Assembly (NCBI GenBank): GCA_019321725.1 | Contig: CM033118.1 | Coordinates: 6,846,071-6,910,070, forward strand | Origin: Paulownia fortunei | Lineage: Eukaryota > Streptophyta > Magnoliopsida > Lamiales > Paulowniaceae | DNA: 64,000 bases | Direction: 5' to 3' | In this document: positions 45,363-56,796 of the stretch, in pieces | Position numbering within the stretch: the stretch's first letter is position 1 | How the letters are laid out: every line of letters starts with the position of its first letter | Program-made: the position numbers and the translations under genes | The notes under the pieces: model-generated | Told to the model about the DNA's origin: nothing | Databases searched by the model: none | The model's input: only the letters and a program-made list of their open reading frames with translations

Positions 45363-47640
45363 TGTGGGGAATAATTAGTAAGGAGTATAGATGGAGCAAG
45401 AATATCTCAAGTAGAGGTTTGGCAAGCGAGGAGTGTAATGGGGCTGTTGCAACTATCGCCAGCTATGTGAAAACCTTTCTCGAGTGAGGCTTGGCCTTGC
45501 TCGCACAAGGTGCGTCAGCCTTGGCCTTGGCTAGGTGAGGCTAAGCCTTGCCTGGCTAAGGCGCTCCTGCCTCAGCTGGGTTAAGGTTTAACCTCTCCTG
45601 GCTGAGGTATGCATGCCTCAATTGGGCAAGGGTTAGCCTCTCACAATTGAGGCGAGCCCACTCCAATTGACCGAGGCTCTTTCTTGGATGCATCAAGCCA
45701 TCATTTGACTCTTTTCATGAGTGAGATTGGTAAGGGATACATGTATATGGATTTTCTTGAGAGAGAGTCTCCTGAGTTAATAGAGATAATTTTAGGTGTG
45801 GGAAAGTTAGGTCTTCGAGTAGCCTCTCAGAGTCATTTGATGGTGATAGTTCTAGAGAGTCTGAAGTAGTTGTGATCTTTGAGTCTAAAGAATATTCCTT
45901 CCATTAGAGGCTCAAGTTCTACTAGGTGTAAAGTGACAGACGTTGAGATTTTACATAGCGCAATGACAGGTGATGAGTTGATAATATGTCGTAAGAAGTT
46001 AGACTTGCTTTATTCCTAAAAAATTATCCTTTCTTCTCTATATGAGAGAATTATGACTCTTCCTAAGGGGTACTTCACTGTTTATGCATCATATTTCATG
46101 AATGGATTTTCTATTCCTCCTCATCCTTTACAGGTAGAGGTTGTTCAGGCCTACGTCTTTTGCATTAGCCAATTCACCCCTAATTACTTCATATATTTTG
46201 AGGGCTTTCATCATTTTTTAGGAGTGTGTGGTCTTCTTATGGTGTTAGAGTGTTTTTAGACTTTGTTTATTATTAGAAGGGTGACTGGGGAGTCTTACTT
46301 TCACTTCTTCCCATGAGTAGGGTATAAGTTCCTAGTAGGTTGTGCCTCTTCTCAGGGGACTTAGAGGAAAAATTCTTTTATAATAGAGATGAAGGCTGGG
46401 GCTTCCTTTGGAGTGGAATAGTTCTCCATCTTTATTTTTTTCCCGTTAGACTCGTAGTGAGCTTATGGAGCAATTCGCAGTAGCTGGGTTATGATAAACC
46501 CTTTGATATTAGCTATTTATTTCTTGTTGATATTTTGATTGATGTATTTTTTTTTAGCCCTTATTTTCTTTGATTTTTATCTTGTTTTCCCATATGGGTT
46601 ACATTCTCTTTTAGGAAAGAAGTTAGATTTGAAGTTAGTTCAAGCACACAAGAAGGTTGCTCATGATTCTGGCAGCAGCTCCGCCCGATCTCCCTTTGGG
46701 AGAAACAATGAGTGTGGGCGTTCCCCTCCTGCCTGCATAGGTGGTGATCATAGATCATCATTCTACGCTTTGTAGTATAGAAGTGGTATTAGGGCAAAGG
46801 TCTCTTTTCAGTTTCTACTGGTAACAAGAGGCCTAAGATGGATCACACGACCTGTGGCCTAGGCATAGGGTTATTAAGCTTTGGTATCAACTGCTTGGAG
46901 GGGATCTAGTTTTACTAGGACACTTCGAAGGTTTCTTTAAGATGGAGCAAGATGAGGTATGCAGCAGTTAGCAAGGACAACATTTTTTGCTCGGTCATTT
47001 GATTGATTTAGGCTTGGACGCCATGCTAGTAGGGGACTTAGCACGGGTTATTGTTTCCTCTCTACTTTTAAGCTCTCACTTCTCTTTATTTGATTTATTT
47101 GCTTCATCTAAAGACTTTGTCATTTCTGTGATAGCCTCTTACTCTATCGACCATGATTAGTTAGAGGTCCATGAAATATAAGAAATAGGCCGAGCACTTT
47201 AAAGATGTTGAGATAAAATGTGTTGCAAGGTTACTTGCATCAAGGTAAAGGGGCCAAAAGTTATAAAGGACTTTACTGACTTGAAAGTTAGTATGAGCAC
47301 AAGTTGGCAATTAGGAAGAAGTTTTTCTGCTCGAATGACAGAGAGGATTTCGTGTCTAGCATGAGGGATAGCACCGTAGCTTTCTAGTGACTTTGATGAA
47401 GTTATCTTGGAGAGAGTCATCATCATCTATGATCAGACCGTTTGTGATTGTCGACACACTTTTGAGGTAGGGAGTCGTTTCAGTGAGGAAGATGTCATGT
47501 TACTGGACCCTTCATGCTGGAGTCTGAGAAATGTGAGATAGTAACACTAGAGTGTGCAGTGGATGCCTCAAAGGTGAAGAATGGCCCCTCAGGATGTTTC
47601 TGCGGAAGGTTGGAGCCCCTAGGGTATTGCTGCAAAGAGA
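45363..47640 (+). pseudogene. T2 antisense extra ORF (PF04195-type), degraded
   Basis: Starts with ATG at 45363. After a tandem hairpin segment comes an acidic stretch, then the conserved core: GYFTVYASYFMNGFSIPPHP and LQVEVVQAYVFCISQFTPNY (46053-46200), FIYFEGFHHFLGVCGLLMVL, and after a stop TGESYFHFFP and GYKFLVGCASSQGT (46280-46370). This matches plant proteins labelled putative gypsy-type transposon. A charged C-terminal part lies at 47160-47560, ending LESEKCEIVTLE. The core is better preserved than in T1. Stops and frameshifts prevent a full product. The family name is from the motif pattern only. Confidence 0.65.
45524..45653. repeat. Three 45-46-bp tandem monomers, each an imperfect hairpin with co-varying stems
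   Basis: Monomers start at 45524, 45569 and 45615. Stem arms: GCCTTGGCTAGG with CCTGGCTAAGGC (45524-45535, 45551-45562); GCCTCAGCTGGG with CCTGGCTGAGG (45569-45580, 45597-45607); GCCTCAATTG with CAATTGAGGC (45615-45624, 45644-45653, perfect). A weaker monomer (CCTTG..CAAGG) lies at 45494-45510. Confidence 0.8.
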
Positions 47641-47704
47641 AAATTTTAGTTCTTATGCTCAAAACTTAGGCACTTAAAACTATTGCTTATTTCCAACCTT
47701 TTAT

Positions 47705-48545
47705 CTTTAGCTTTCTGAAGGTTCTATTAGATCTAATCTTGCTAATAGTAATAAGAAAAAATATTACCTTAGTCAAGAAGATGATCTGAATAATAGGATT
47801 GCTAGTTTAACAAGAAAAGTTGAGGCCATACAACTTAAAAAAAATAAAAGAAATCAGATCTATGCAAGATGAAGAAGTTTGTAACATTTGTGAACTTATG
47901 GGACACTCCACCAATGAATTTCCATATTCCAATACAAACAAATTTCATGAACACATTCAAAAAGTCTTTTCATTCTCCATATTCTGAAACTTACAATCCA
48001 TAATAGAGAAAATCATCCCAATTTTAGTTGGTGAGATGAGAACCGTGCCCAACCGCTACATTCATAAAAGCCACCAAACTTTCCTTCCTATCCATCTCCA
48101 CATACAAAATCTATTGAGAAAACATTGGAAGAATTTATGCATGTACAAACAAACATCAATAACCAAATTCCACAAGCCACCAATGAGATCAAAAGGACAC
48201 TTTTATCACAGACAGTTTCTTTGCATACTCATGAATAAGGTAAATTTCTTGCTCAACCTCAACCTAATCCTTCTACTCAATGTCATGTTTCTTCTTCAAG
48301 TGAAAATTCAATCAAGGAGGCTAATTCAGTCACAATTCTTCGGAATAAAAAAGTTATTGACAAGATCATTCATTCTAAGGAGAAAGTTTCCAATCCACCT
48401 TCAGAAATAAAGAATGGAAATAATCTTGACGATGAAGGTGAGTTTGAAAATGATGAAAAATAAAAATACTTATCTTTTGCTTCTTTTCCTCAAAGATTAC
48501 AACCGAATCAAAGATTGAACTCAAATGTTGAAATTTTTTAAGTTT
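47705..48545 (+). pseudogene. Athila C gag remnant (C-terminal part)
   Basis: Starts in SEGSIRSNLANSN, then the zinc knuckle CNICELMGHSTNEF (last cysteine lost), FHSPYSETYNP, the QTNINNQIPQATNEIKR block near 48150, and NLDDEGEFENDEK near 48420. It aligns with A at 19669-20500. Frameshifts and stops are present. The plus-strand ORF 48036-48410 is an out-of-frame reading. Confidence 0.8.
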
Positions 48546-48639
48546 TAAATAAGTTAAGATTAATATTCTGTTGTTGGATGCAATCAAGTAAGTTCCACTT
48601 TATGCCAAGTTTTTGAAAGATTTATTTACAATCAAAAGA

Positions 48640-49500
48640 AAACATCATGTATAAAAGAAGGCATTTTTAACTAAAAGTGTTAGTTCAATCATTCAACAAT
48701 TCACTCCACCGAAGTACAAAGATCTAGGTTGTCCAACCATTTTATGTACCATATGAAATACTAGAATAGAGCGTGCTTTGCTTGATCTTGGTGCTAGTGT
48801 AAATCTTTTACCTTTCTCAGTTTATGAATAGTTAGGTTTGGGAAAACTTAAAACAACTTCAGTTGTACTCCAACTAGCTAACTGTTCGATTAAAGTTCCA
48901 AAGAAAGTAATAAAAGATGTGTTGGTACAAATTGATAAGTTTTACTTTCTAGTGGATTTTACTATTTTGGGCATAGATCCTGTTGCACATACACATACAC
49001 ATATTCCTATCATTTTGAGTCAACATTTTTTTGCAACTTCAATTACTTTAATTAATTGAATGAATGGTATTTTGAAGTTATCTTTTGGAAATATGACTTT
49101 GGAACTAAGTGTGTTTATTATTTGTAAGCAACCTGCAGAAGATATCGAAGTACCAGAAGTGGATTCAATTGAGGAACTTGTTGATAAATATTGTACTATC
49201 ACTAATTCCTTTGATCCTCTAGAAACTTGTTTTGAAAGTGAAAGTATTTGTAAAAAGATACGCTCTAATACTCTCTCTGAATTTTCACAGGTACAAGAAA
49301 AATATTTTTGGAAGCCAAAGTTTGAAGAACTTTCATCATCAACAGTATAATCTGTTCCATCAAGTATTAAAGCTCTCGTGATTGATTTGAAACCTTTCCC
49401 ATTTGATTTGAAATACTCTTTCTTAGGTGATATTGAGACTTTTTTAATAATAATTTCTTCCAAACTTTACACATCCCAAGAAGGTAAGTTTTGAAACACT
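48640..49500 (+). pseudogene. Athila C protease and linker
   Basis: LLDLGASVNLLPFSVYE (about 48775-48828; Athila aspartic protease active-site block) and, after one stop, KTTSVVLQLANCSIKVPKKV, DVLVQIDKFYFLVDFTILG (48838-49059). The linker with VPEVDSIEELVDKYCTITNS and FSQVQEKYFWKPKFEELSSS (49060-49350) leads to LKYSFLGDIET near 49415. It is nearly continuous and carries single stops at a few places. Confidence 0.85.
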
Positions 49501-49504
49501 TAAA

Positions 49505-50420
49505 ATGCATAAGAATGCTTTACGATTGACCATTGCTAACATTAAAGGTATTAGTCCTTTAATTTGCACACATAACATCTATCTAGAGGAAAATGTTAAA
49601 CTATTTAGAGAGATGCAACGAAAGCTAAATCATAATATGGAAGAAGTAGTGAAAAATGAAGTCATTAAACTCTTAGATAATGGAATCATTTATCTAATTT
49701 CTAACAGCAAACGGGTAAGTCATACTCAAGTTGTACCTAAAAAATCTAGAGTTACTGTAGTCAAGAATGAAAATAATGAATTAATTTCCACTAGGACTAT
49801 TACTGGTTAGCGAATGTGCATTAACTATATGAAACTCAATTCAATTACTAAAAAAATCATTTTCCATTACTTTTCAAGGATCAATCTTAGAAAGAGTTGC
49901 AAGACATGAATTTTATTGCTTCTTAGATGGATATTCTAGGTATAATCAAATTGCAATTGCACTTGAAAATCAAGAGAAAACTACGTTTTCATGTCCTTTT
50001 GGTACTTTTGCATATCGAATGATGCCTTTTGGATTATGTAATATACTAGCTATATTCTAACAATGCATGTTTAGTAATTTTAGTGACATGGTTGAACGTT
50101 TCCTTGAAGTCTTCATGGATGATTTTTCTATTTTTGGTAATTCATTTTTTACGATTGCTTGTAATTTAGAAAAGGTTTGATCAAGTGTGAAAAGGAGCCT
50201 TGTACTCAATTGGGAGAAATGTCATTTCATGGTAACAATTGGTATTGTTCTTGAACATATTATTTCGTCAAAATGTATTAAAGTAGACAAATCTAAAATC
50301 GAGTTAATTGCCAATTTTGCCAAAACTAAAGTCTATGAAAGAGGTAAGATCATTTTTAGGACATGTTAGTTTTTATAGAAGATTTATCAAAGATTTTAGT
50401 ATAATATCTAAATATTTTTG
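49505..50420 (+). pseudogene. Athila C reverse transcriptase
   Basis: The N-terminal frame 49505-49810 has IANIKGISPLICTHNIYLEE, EVIKLLDNGIIYLISNSKRV and QVVPKKSRVTVVKNENNELI. Then comes RMCINYMKLN. Further blocks lie in several frames: FHCFLDGYSRYNQI-like sequence near 49915, FGLCN near 50030, FMDDFSIFGNSF at 50105-50142 (catalytic FMDD), and NWEKCHFMVTIGIVLEHIIS at 50207. At least three stops and two frameshifts disable it. Confidence 0.88.
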
Positions 50421-50479
50421 TAATCTTCTAACAAAAGACATTATTTTTGAATAGATTGAAAATTATGAAATTACTTTTG

Positions 50480-50880
50480 TTAAGCTTAAAATCATGCTTA
50501 CGTCTACTTCAATCATGCAGCCTCCAGATTTTTGAAATAATGTGTGATGCCAGTAACTATGTTATTGGAGCTATCTTAGGACAAAAAAAAAGATAAGAAA
50601 CCATATGACATTTACTATGCAAGTAAAACTCTGAATAGTACTCAATTGAATTATTCAACAACTAAAAATGAATTACTTGTTGTACTTTTTGTATTTGACA
50701 AATTTAGATCTTATCTTGTTGGCTCACCAGTTATTGTTTTCAGTGATCATGCAGCTTTGAAATATCTTTTGTCAAAAAAAATTCCAAACCTAGATTGATT
50801 AGGTGGATTTCTTACTCCAGGATTTCAACTTTACGATTCAAGATAAAAAAAAGAGCAGAGAATGTGGTGGATGATCCTTT
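50480..50880 (+). pseudogene. Athila C RNase H
   Basis: EIMCDASNYVIGAILGQKK (about 50533-50590; catalytic aspartate in DAS), then in other frames SKTLNSTQLNYSTTKNELLV (50620-50680), FDKFRSYLVGSPVIVFSDHA (50690-50755), LKYLLSKK and ENVVDDPLSRF (50850-50880). This is the Athila RNase H and its connector, broken by an A-run near 50583. Confidence 0.85.
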
Positions 50881-50989
50881 GTCGAGATTTGTTTGTGATA
50901 ACTCATTTCCAACCACACCCTTAATGACACTTTCCCTCATGAACAACTATTTAATGGTTCTATTTTACCTTGGTTTACTGACATTGTTA

Positions 50990-52110
50990 ATTTTCTTGTG
51001 ATAGGAAAGTTGCCACCGCATTAAAATTCCCAAGATAAAAAGAAGTTTTTGATCAAGGTGAAAAACTTTTATTAGGATGATTCATACCTATTCAAATATC
51101 GTCATGATCAAATTTTTTGGAGATATTTTCCTGACAATGAGAAAGGTAATATTCTTAAATTTTGTCATTCAAGAGCATGTGGTGGTCACTTTTCGGCAAA
51201 GAAAACCGCTGCAAAGATCTTGCAATGTGAATTTTATTAGACAACTCTTTTCAAAGACACTTACACTTCCTTCAAAAGTTAGGATCCATTTCAAAGCAAA
51301 GCAAGATGCCCCTACACCCCATCCTAGTGATTGAAATCTTTGACTGTTGGAGTATTGACTTCAAGGGACCATTTTCATTATCATTTGGTTTTATTTACAT
51401 ATTGGTCACCGTAGATTATGTCTCAAAATAGATCGAGGCAATTCCCTATTAAAACAATAATCACAAAATAGTGATAAAAGTTTTGAAAAAAAAATATTTT
51501 AAGTCGATTTGGAATTCCTCAATCCATTATCAATGATAGGGAAAACATTTTTGTAACAAAAATTTTGGAACGTTAATGAGGAAATATAGAATCATACATA
51601 AAGTTGCAACATCTTATCACCCTCAGACAAATGGACAAGTTGAACTTGCCAATAGGGAGCATAAATAAATTTTGGAGAAGACAATTAACCCAAATCGTAA
51701 AGATTGGTCTCTTAGACTTACGGATACACTTTGGGCATGTAGAACTACTTTTAAAACATCATTAGGCATGTCTCCTTATATGATAGTTTATGGAAAACCT
51801 TGTCATTTATCTCTTGAACTCGAACATAAAGCTTATTGGGAAATTAAAATATTTAACTTCAACATTGATGAAGCTTCAAAATTACGCAAACTGCAAATCA
51901 ATGAACTTCAAGAATTGAGAAATAATGCATATGAAAATTCTAAAAGTCATAAAACAAGAATCAAATAATTTCATGATAATAAAATTTCAAAAAAAATATT
52001 TGAGGTTGGTCAAAAGATTTTGCTTTATAATTCTCGATTGCATTTATTTTTTGAAAATTTGAGATCAAGGTGGAGTGGTCCTTTTGGTGTAAAAGAAATG
52101 GTATTGTATT
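50990..52110 (+). pseudogene. Athila C integrase
   Basis: The zinc domain has FCHSRACGGHFSAKKTAAKI (about 51150-51215). The core contains EIFDCWSIDFKGPF (first catalytic aspartate, about 51335), a decayed second-aspartate block near 51520, and [14 protein letters not shown] (catalytic glutamate, about 51620-51660). The C-terminal part is open in 51672-51968: RLTDTLWACRTTFKTSLGMS, MIVYGKPCHLSLELEHKAYW, LRKLQINELQELRNNAYENS. The terminal [20 protein letters not shown] and WSGPFGV follow to about 52095. Stops separate the blocks. Confidence 0.88.
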
Positions 52111-52711
52111 CAAAGTAAATAGACAAAGATTTAGACCATTTCTAGAGAATTAATTTTCACAAGAGGAAATTCCTTTTTTTTTCTGACCCTTGTAATGATT
52201 AGTATATGCATATATATGCACATTTTCTCTAACTTTGTTTGTTTTGTAGGCTTTCTTTTTTATTTTTTTTATTTTTTTCTCAGTTAAGTGGAGAAAAAAA
52301 GTACTCCGTGGCTATTGAAGTCAGACTTATCAGTTTCCCAAACAATTGAAATCTATGTACAAAGTTTCTCTCTTTTTCTCGTTCTTTTTTCTTGTTCTTT
52401 TCAAAATGGATTTCCTTTTCTTCCTAAAAATGTAATTTTAAAAATTTATAAAACTAGGAAATTAAGGATGCTTATGCACAAGGGCATCCCAGGAACATAC
52501 GATGGATAATTGAAGCAAAGGTAAGAGTAGTAGGTGAGTTTTCATACGAGTTTTCAAACTTTCTTACTAGATACATGTATGGTTTTGGTAAAAGCACATA
52601 TTAAAAAAATGAAGGGCAAAAAAAATACAATGTGTGTGATGGACTTGCAACACAAAGTATCGTTTCTTAGGAATAGTTTCTAAAAATCAAGAAGATAAAA
52701 TTTAATTCATT
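52111..52711 (+). other. Athila C region between integrase and companion ORF; splice-like sites
   Basis: Holds a pyrimidine-rich TTTGTTTGTTTTGTAGGC (about 52231-52249) and TTTTTTCTCAG (about 52271-52281), both like plant splice acceptors, and GCAAAGGTAAGAG (about 52516-52528), like a splice donor. Athila env-like genes are thought to be expressed from spliced RNA. Only the donor-like site is also visible in B. Confidence 0.4.
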
Positions 52712-52996
52712 ATGGATGGACTAAGTAAGGAGTTTTTAGATGACATTATAGTAACTCTTGGGACACATTCATGTGGATTAGTACAACATGCAATTCTTGA
52801 TTAATGGAATCACTTTCAGAATGAATATGAGTGTTATAGTCTTGGGAATCTAACATTAAAAGACCATGTTTGTCAGTTCATAAGAAAACTAGATAGGAAG
52901 CATATCCCCAACCCGTAGAGAGCGCTTAAACCATAAGATGTAAAACTAGAGGAAGATGTGAGCCATAGTCACAACTACATGTACATTCACGTGTAA
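52712..52996 (+). pseudogene. Companion ORF, copy C
   Basis: 95 codons from ATG to TAA: MDGLSKEFLDDIIVTLGTHS, then LGNLTLKDHVCQFIRKLD, ending HNYMYIHV. There are in-frame stops after HAILD and within the RKHIPNP/ALKP part. The stop codon TAA sits inside GTGTAAGTAG. LOG starts 150 bp downstream. Family unknown. Confidence 0.7.
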
Positions 52997-53146
52997 GTAG
53001 CTAATTTTCTAATTTTATATCCTTATTTTCAACATTTCTGACAAAAGAAAAGGATGTGGAATAAATACACTCCTTGTTCACACCTTAATAAATAGCACGT
53101 ACTTACTCCATTTTTGCACAACTCATTCTCTTCTAAAAAAATAGTA

Positions 53147-53793
53147 ATGGAAGTCTCTTCCACTCGCAAGTTCAATTGTATTTATGTCTTTTGTGGAACC
53201 AATCCAGGAAAAAAAAGGTACCTCTACAACCAATAACCTTGGTAGAACTTTAGCAGAAAGAAATATTCATTTAGTGTATGGAGAAGACAGTCTAGGTTAA
53301 TAGTGAGTGTTGCTACTTTTACTCATGTAGGAGAAGTCAAAGTTTTAGGAGTTATCTCAAAACCTTTAACAATACAGAATATCATAGGTATGACCATCGG
53401 AGATGAGCTAAAACTGTCACATATTCAGGATAAAATGCCTAACATGTTAAATAATACGGATCATTCATCACTCTACCTGGTGGTTTTGGTACACTGGAGT
53501 AATTATTCCAAGTTGCCTATTGGGCACAACTCAACATTCACCAAAAACCTATAGGTATTCTTAATGTTAATGATTTCTTTGATAGTTTGCTATCTTTTGT
53601 AGATCATGTTGTAGAAAAAGGTTCTATTTCACCATCTGCGAGATGAATTCTCATTTTTGCTCCAACATCTGACCAACTGAATGATCAACTTCTAGCATAT
53701 ACGCCAAAACCTGATCCAGCATTGGCTTGTGTGGATTGGTCCAATAGGGACAATGGTAAAAAATGCAAACTTATTTTGACTCTTAGTCTGTAA
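53147..53793 (+). pseudogene. LOG: LOG cytokinin riboside 5'-monophosphate phosphoribohydrolase pseudogene, copy C
   Basis: Starts MEVSSTRKFNCIYVFCGTNP, keeping the LOG N-terminal F-C-G-T/S-N/S motif lost in copy A. Then NNLGRTLAERNIHLVYGEDS (GGGS lost), two stops, VLGVISKPLTIQNIIGMTIG and DELKLSHIQDKMPNMLNN. In a shifted frame come ITLPGGFGTLE (the PGGxGTxxE catalytic motif intact), AQLNIHQKPIGILNVNDFFD, SLLSFVDHVVEKGSISPSAR, and DPALACVDWSNRDNG. It ends KKCKLILTLSL and TAA at 53791. Total 647 bp against a nominal 648. Intronless, whereas plant LOG genes have several introns (family knowledge). Lesions differ from those of copies A and D, so it decayed independently. Confidence 0.9.
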
Positions 53794-55466
53794 AATTTAT
53801 CCTTAATGGTTTCAACTAATAGTGTATATATTATGTTGTTTCATCTTTATTTTCCAATAAGTCACATTTCAGATAATATCTTTTAAAATCTACTTTCTTA
53901 TCCATTTTCAAGATTGGGGACAATGTCTCGATTATGTTGGGGAGAGGATAGTTGATATCATGTCTTGTGTGTTCAATGTGTGTTGTTCTAGTTTTTTTTT
54001 AAATTCAAGCGTGTTTTTTTTTGGTCTGTTGGACCAAGAAAAATTGTGGCAAAGTAAAGAGTAACTTTAACATTCTTAAGACGTACCCTTATATTTTTCT
54101 TTTTTGCATAACATGGCAAGTTTGTTAAGTTTTTATCAAAAGTTTATCAATTGTCAATTTTTTTTCAGTCGTAGATGTTCTTGCAATTTCAATGATTAAA
54201 ATTAAGCATGAATAATGTGGTTTGATTGATAGTGAGTGTTGTTTTGGACTTTGTTGTTGTTCTTTGGTTAATATAATTTTGTGATAATTATACTCAAATC
54301 TTTTTGCACAAACAGTTATATTATTCGGTGTGAAGACAAACATATCAAAATAGGTAGTTCTTATGCCCTCTCTTTAATCATCACTTGGATTTTTGATATG
54401 TAGTAGAGGTTGAGTGTTAGAACTTTTTCTTTTGATCTGTCGAGGGGAACAACTAATTGAGCACCACTTGAAAAATGATTAAGACATTAGGTTTTCTAGC
54501 ACCATGGCCAAATGAGCTTGTTCCCCATATGATGTTCCAAGAGAACATCCCCCATAGTGAGCCACTTTGAGCCTTTCAATAAATAAGACTTTTTTCTATG
54601 GTAACCATATCTTCTTACCTTGCCTAAATACACTATTATCCTACTCTTGTTCTAAAAGTGATTTGGAGCTTAAAAGACATTCCATTGACAAGATGAGTTT
54701 GCAAAAGAAATTTAGGTTGGAATAGAAGATAAGTGTGAGGGAGTTTCTTTTCTAAAACAAATTGCAAAGTGTTAAAAATATTACGAGTTGCAACTAAAAA
54801 TGGGATGTTGCAAAATCAATAAGAATGATGAAAAGAAGTCTAATTCAATAACAATAGGCCCCAATGTTGAAATTCGTAGAATATGAGAATTCTTCATTAA
54901 TAAACTCTGTGTCTCTAATCCCATGAAGTTTTTAGAACCTTTGTTGCATCCTATCATTTTATTTCTTAGCCACGTCACTACCCTTTGACCCCATTACAAC
55001 CTTTGTTGAAAACCTTTTTATTTCGTCTGGTACCTTTAGTGTATTGGAGATTTATACCAAAGGAAGAGCTTATGAAGTTTAACTCTTCTATGAAAGATTG
55101 GGTGATGGTTTTTGTGAGGTTCTATAGGATTTAAATTATTTGAAGCATGCATGGTCTCGTTACTGTTGATATTAACTATTCACACACACACTTGAGTATG
55201 CTTATTGTGGAACTTTTGAATGACTAAGGGTTAGATTTAACAATTTTTTATTTCATTTTCATATTAATGAGAATAATGGTTGGAAGTTAGTTATCATATG
55301 TATTTGTAGGTATCACCACTGGAAACCCTCCCGAGACTATAACTCATCCTTTATAGGCCACCTAGGGGTTTAAAATGCTTGTTGCATATACTAAATACAA
55401 TCATGATTTTCTACGAAAGTGGTTTAGTTTAAGCTTGTTTTAGGATAGCTTGAGGACAAGCAAGGA
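53794..55466 (+). other. Athila C 3' untranslated region
   Basis: Aligns with 29741-31398 of B and, inverted, with A and D. Purine-rich GGGGACAATGTCTCGATTAT then GTTGGGGAGAGG lies at 53916-53946, and AAGATAAGTGTGAGGGAG near 54727. No gene recognised. Confidence 0.55.
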
Positions 55467-55483
55467 TTAAGTGTTAGGGGAAT
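55467..55483 (+). promoter_or_regulatory. Polypurine tract of Athila C
   Basis: TTAAGTGTTAGGGGAAT directly before the LTR start TGATAAGTGC. Confidence 0.75.
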
Positions 55484-56796
55484 TGATAAGTGCATATTTT
55501 GATATATTTTTATATCAAATTCTTTATTCTTGCTAATATTATAGTTTTATTAATGTTTTGTGTTATGGAATCAATGAACAAAAAAAGATCAAAAAGAGTC
55601 AAAATAAAACCAAAGAAGACAACACATTTCGTGAGCATGTTAGGAGATAATATTTTATTAGATCAAATAAGTATTAGAAGGAAATGGTTATTTTAGCCTA
55701 AGTCCATCATGTGTAGATCAAAATATATGCAAGAACTCACTTGGACTTTACAAGTAATTATTGGGTTTGCATTTAATTCAAAATAAACATGTTTCTAGAC
55801 TTATGCAGCTTTTGTATTTTAGGCATAACTCCCTGTTGAAAAGCCTATGGACCTAAATCTTTTATTCATTTGAAAGCGGAGAGATAGAATTACAAATTTT
55901 CTATTAGAAGCTCAAACTAATTCAATTCAGTCTTGAGTAAAGCAGAAAAATTGTCCAAATGTGTGTATTAGAAGGGATCTATCTATGCTAACATATCTCC
56001 TTAAATCAAACTTAAATTTCTCCATAGTGGTTGGAATTAAGTTATTCAAGTTGGAAAATGAAGATAACTGATAAATATACAGCTTTTATGTTGATCGCTT
56101 TTCTAAAAATCATATGAATTTAGAGCATATTTGAAGTAAATTTGGTGTGCATTTGGAATGAATTTGGAGATGCCAATTTAGGCACTCTTCTACAATAAAT
56201 TAGGGCTCTTAGATGTCACTCAACACACATAAAAATCCTCAGAGGGGGAAAGAAAGTTTTATTGTTGTCTTTCTTTAGCATAAATTTTCTAGCTGTAATG
56301 TAAGTTTTCTAGTAGAAATAGAAATGTATTCTATATTTTCTCTTCTTTTTTTAGTCTTTTCTATTTTCATTTTGTCTTTCTAAATTTCATTTAGCAGAGA
56401 AGAAAAGGTGACCCTATTGATGGAGAAAGAGGAGTGATTATAAAGGTACATAATGTTTAAGTGTATTGTATTATTATTTAAATTTTTGATTAAACCCTCC
56501 TTATTTTGTGGTGATTCTTGATTTATATATCACCAATGGCACAATAAATACTTGATTCATTTAACTTGATGTATGGTTCTACTACATCGACTGCTAACAT
56601 GAAACCATGATTTGTTGTAGATAAAGGTGTATCTAAATACTTAATCCCATAAATAGGTGTTGGCATTAAAATTCTCCTTTTTTAGTGGCGATTCTTGATA
56701 TATGTATTACAAATGGTACAACAAATACGTGGAATTGATGTACAGTTCTACTACACCGACTGCTAACGTAAAATCTTGATTTGTTGTAGACAAAGG
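55484..56796 (+). repeat. Athila C 3' LTR, left piece (U3 type 2)
   Basis: TGATAAGTGCATATTTTGAT onward, homologous to B's LTR. The tandem block of about 180 bp appears at about 56487-56670 and again from 56671, where it is split by the solo LTR. The last five bases are the AAAGG target copy. Confidence 0.88.

Larger units (their letters stand above)
44790..47640 (-). mobile_element. Tat-like element T2, 3' part only
   Basis: The second copy of the T1 family: 3' LTR at about 44790-45106, polypurine tract GAGAGTTAGGAGC, then the antisense extra ORF on the plus strand. It breaks off near 47640-47704, where Athila C sequence begins; gag-pol and the 5' LTR are outside or lost. The left limit of the LTR is uncertain because that end has diverged from T1. 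Confidence 0.65.

Noticed and set aside
48036..48410. 124-codon plus-strand ORF in Athila C
   Set aside because: The gag reading in this interval is in a different frame and aligns with copies A and B; this ORF is basic and low-complexity from out-of-frame translation.
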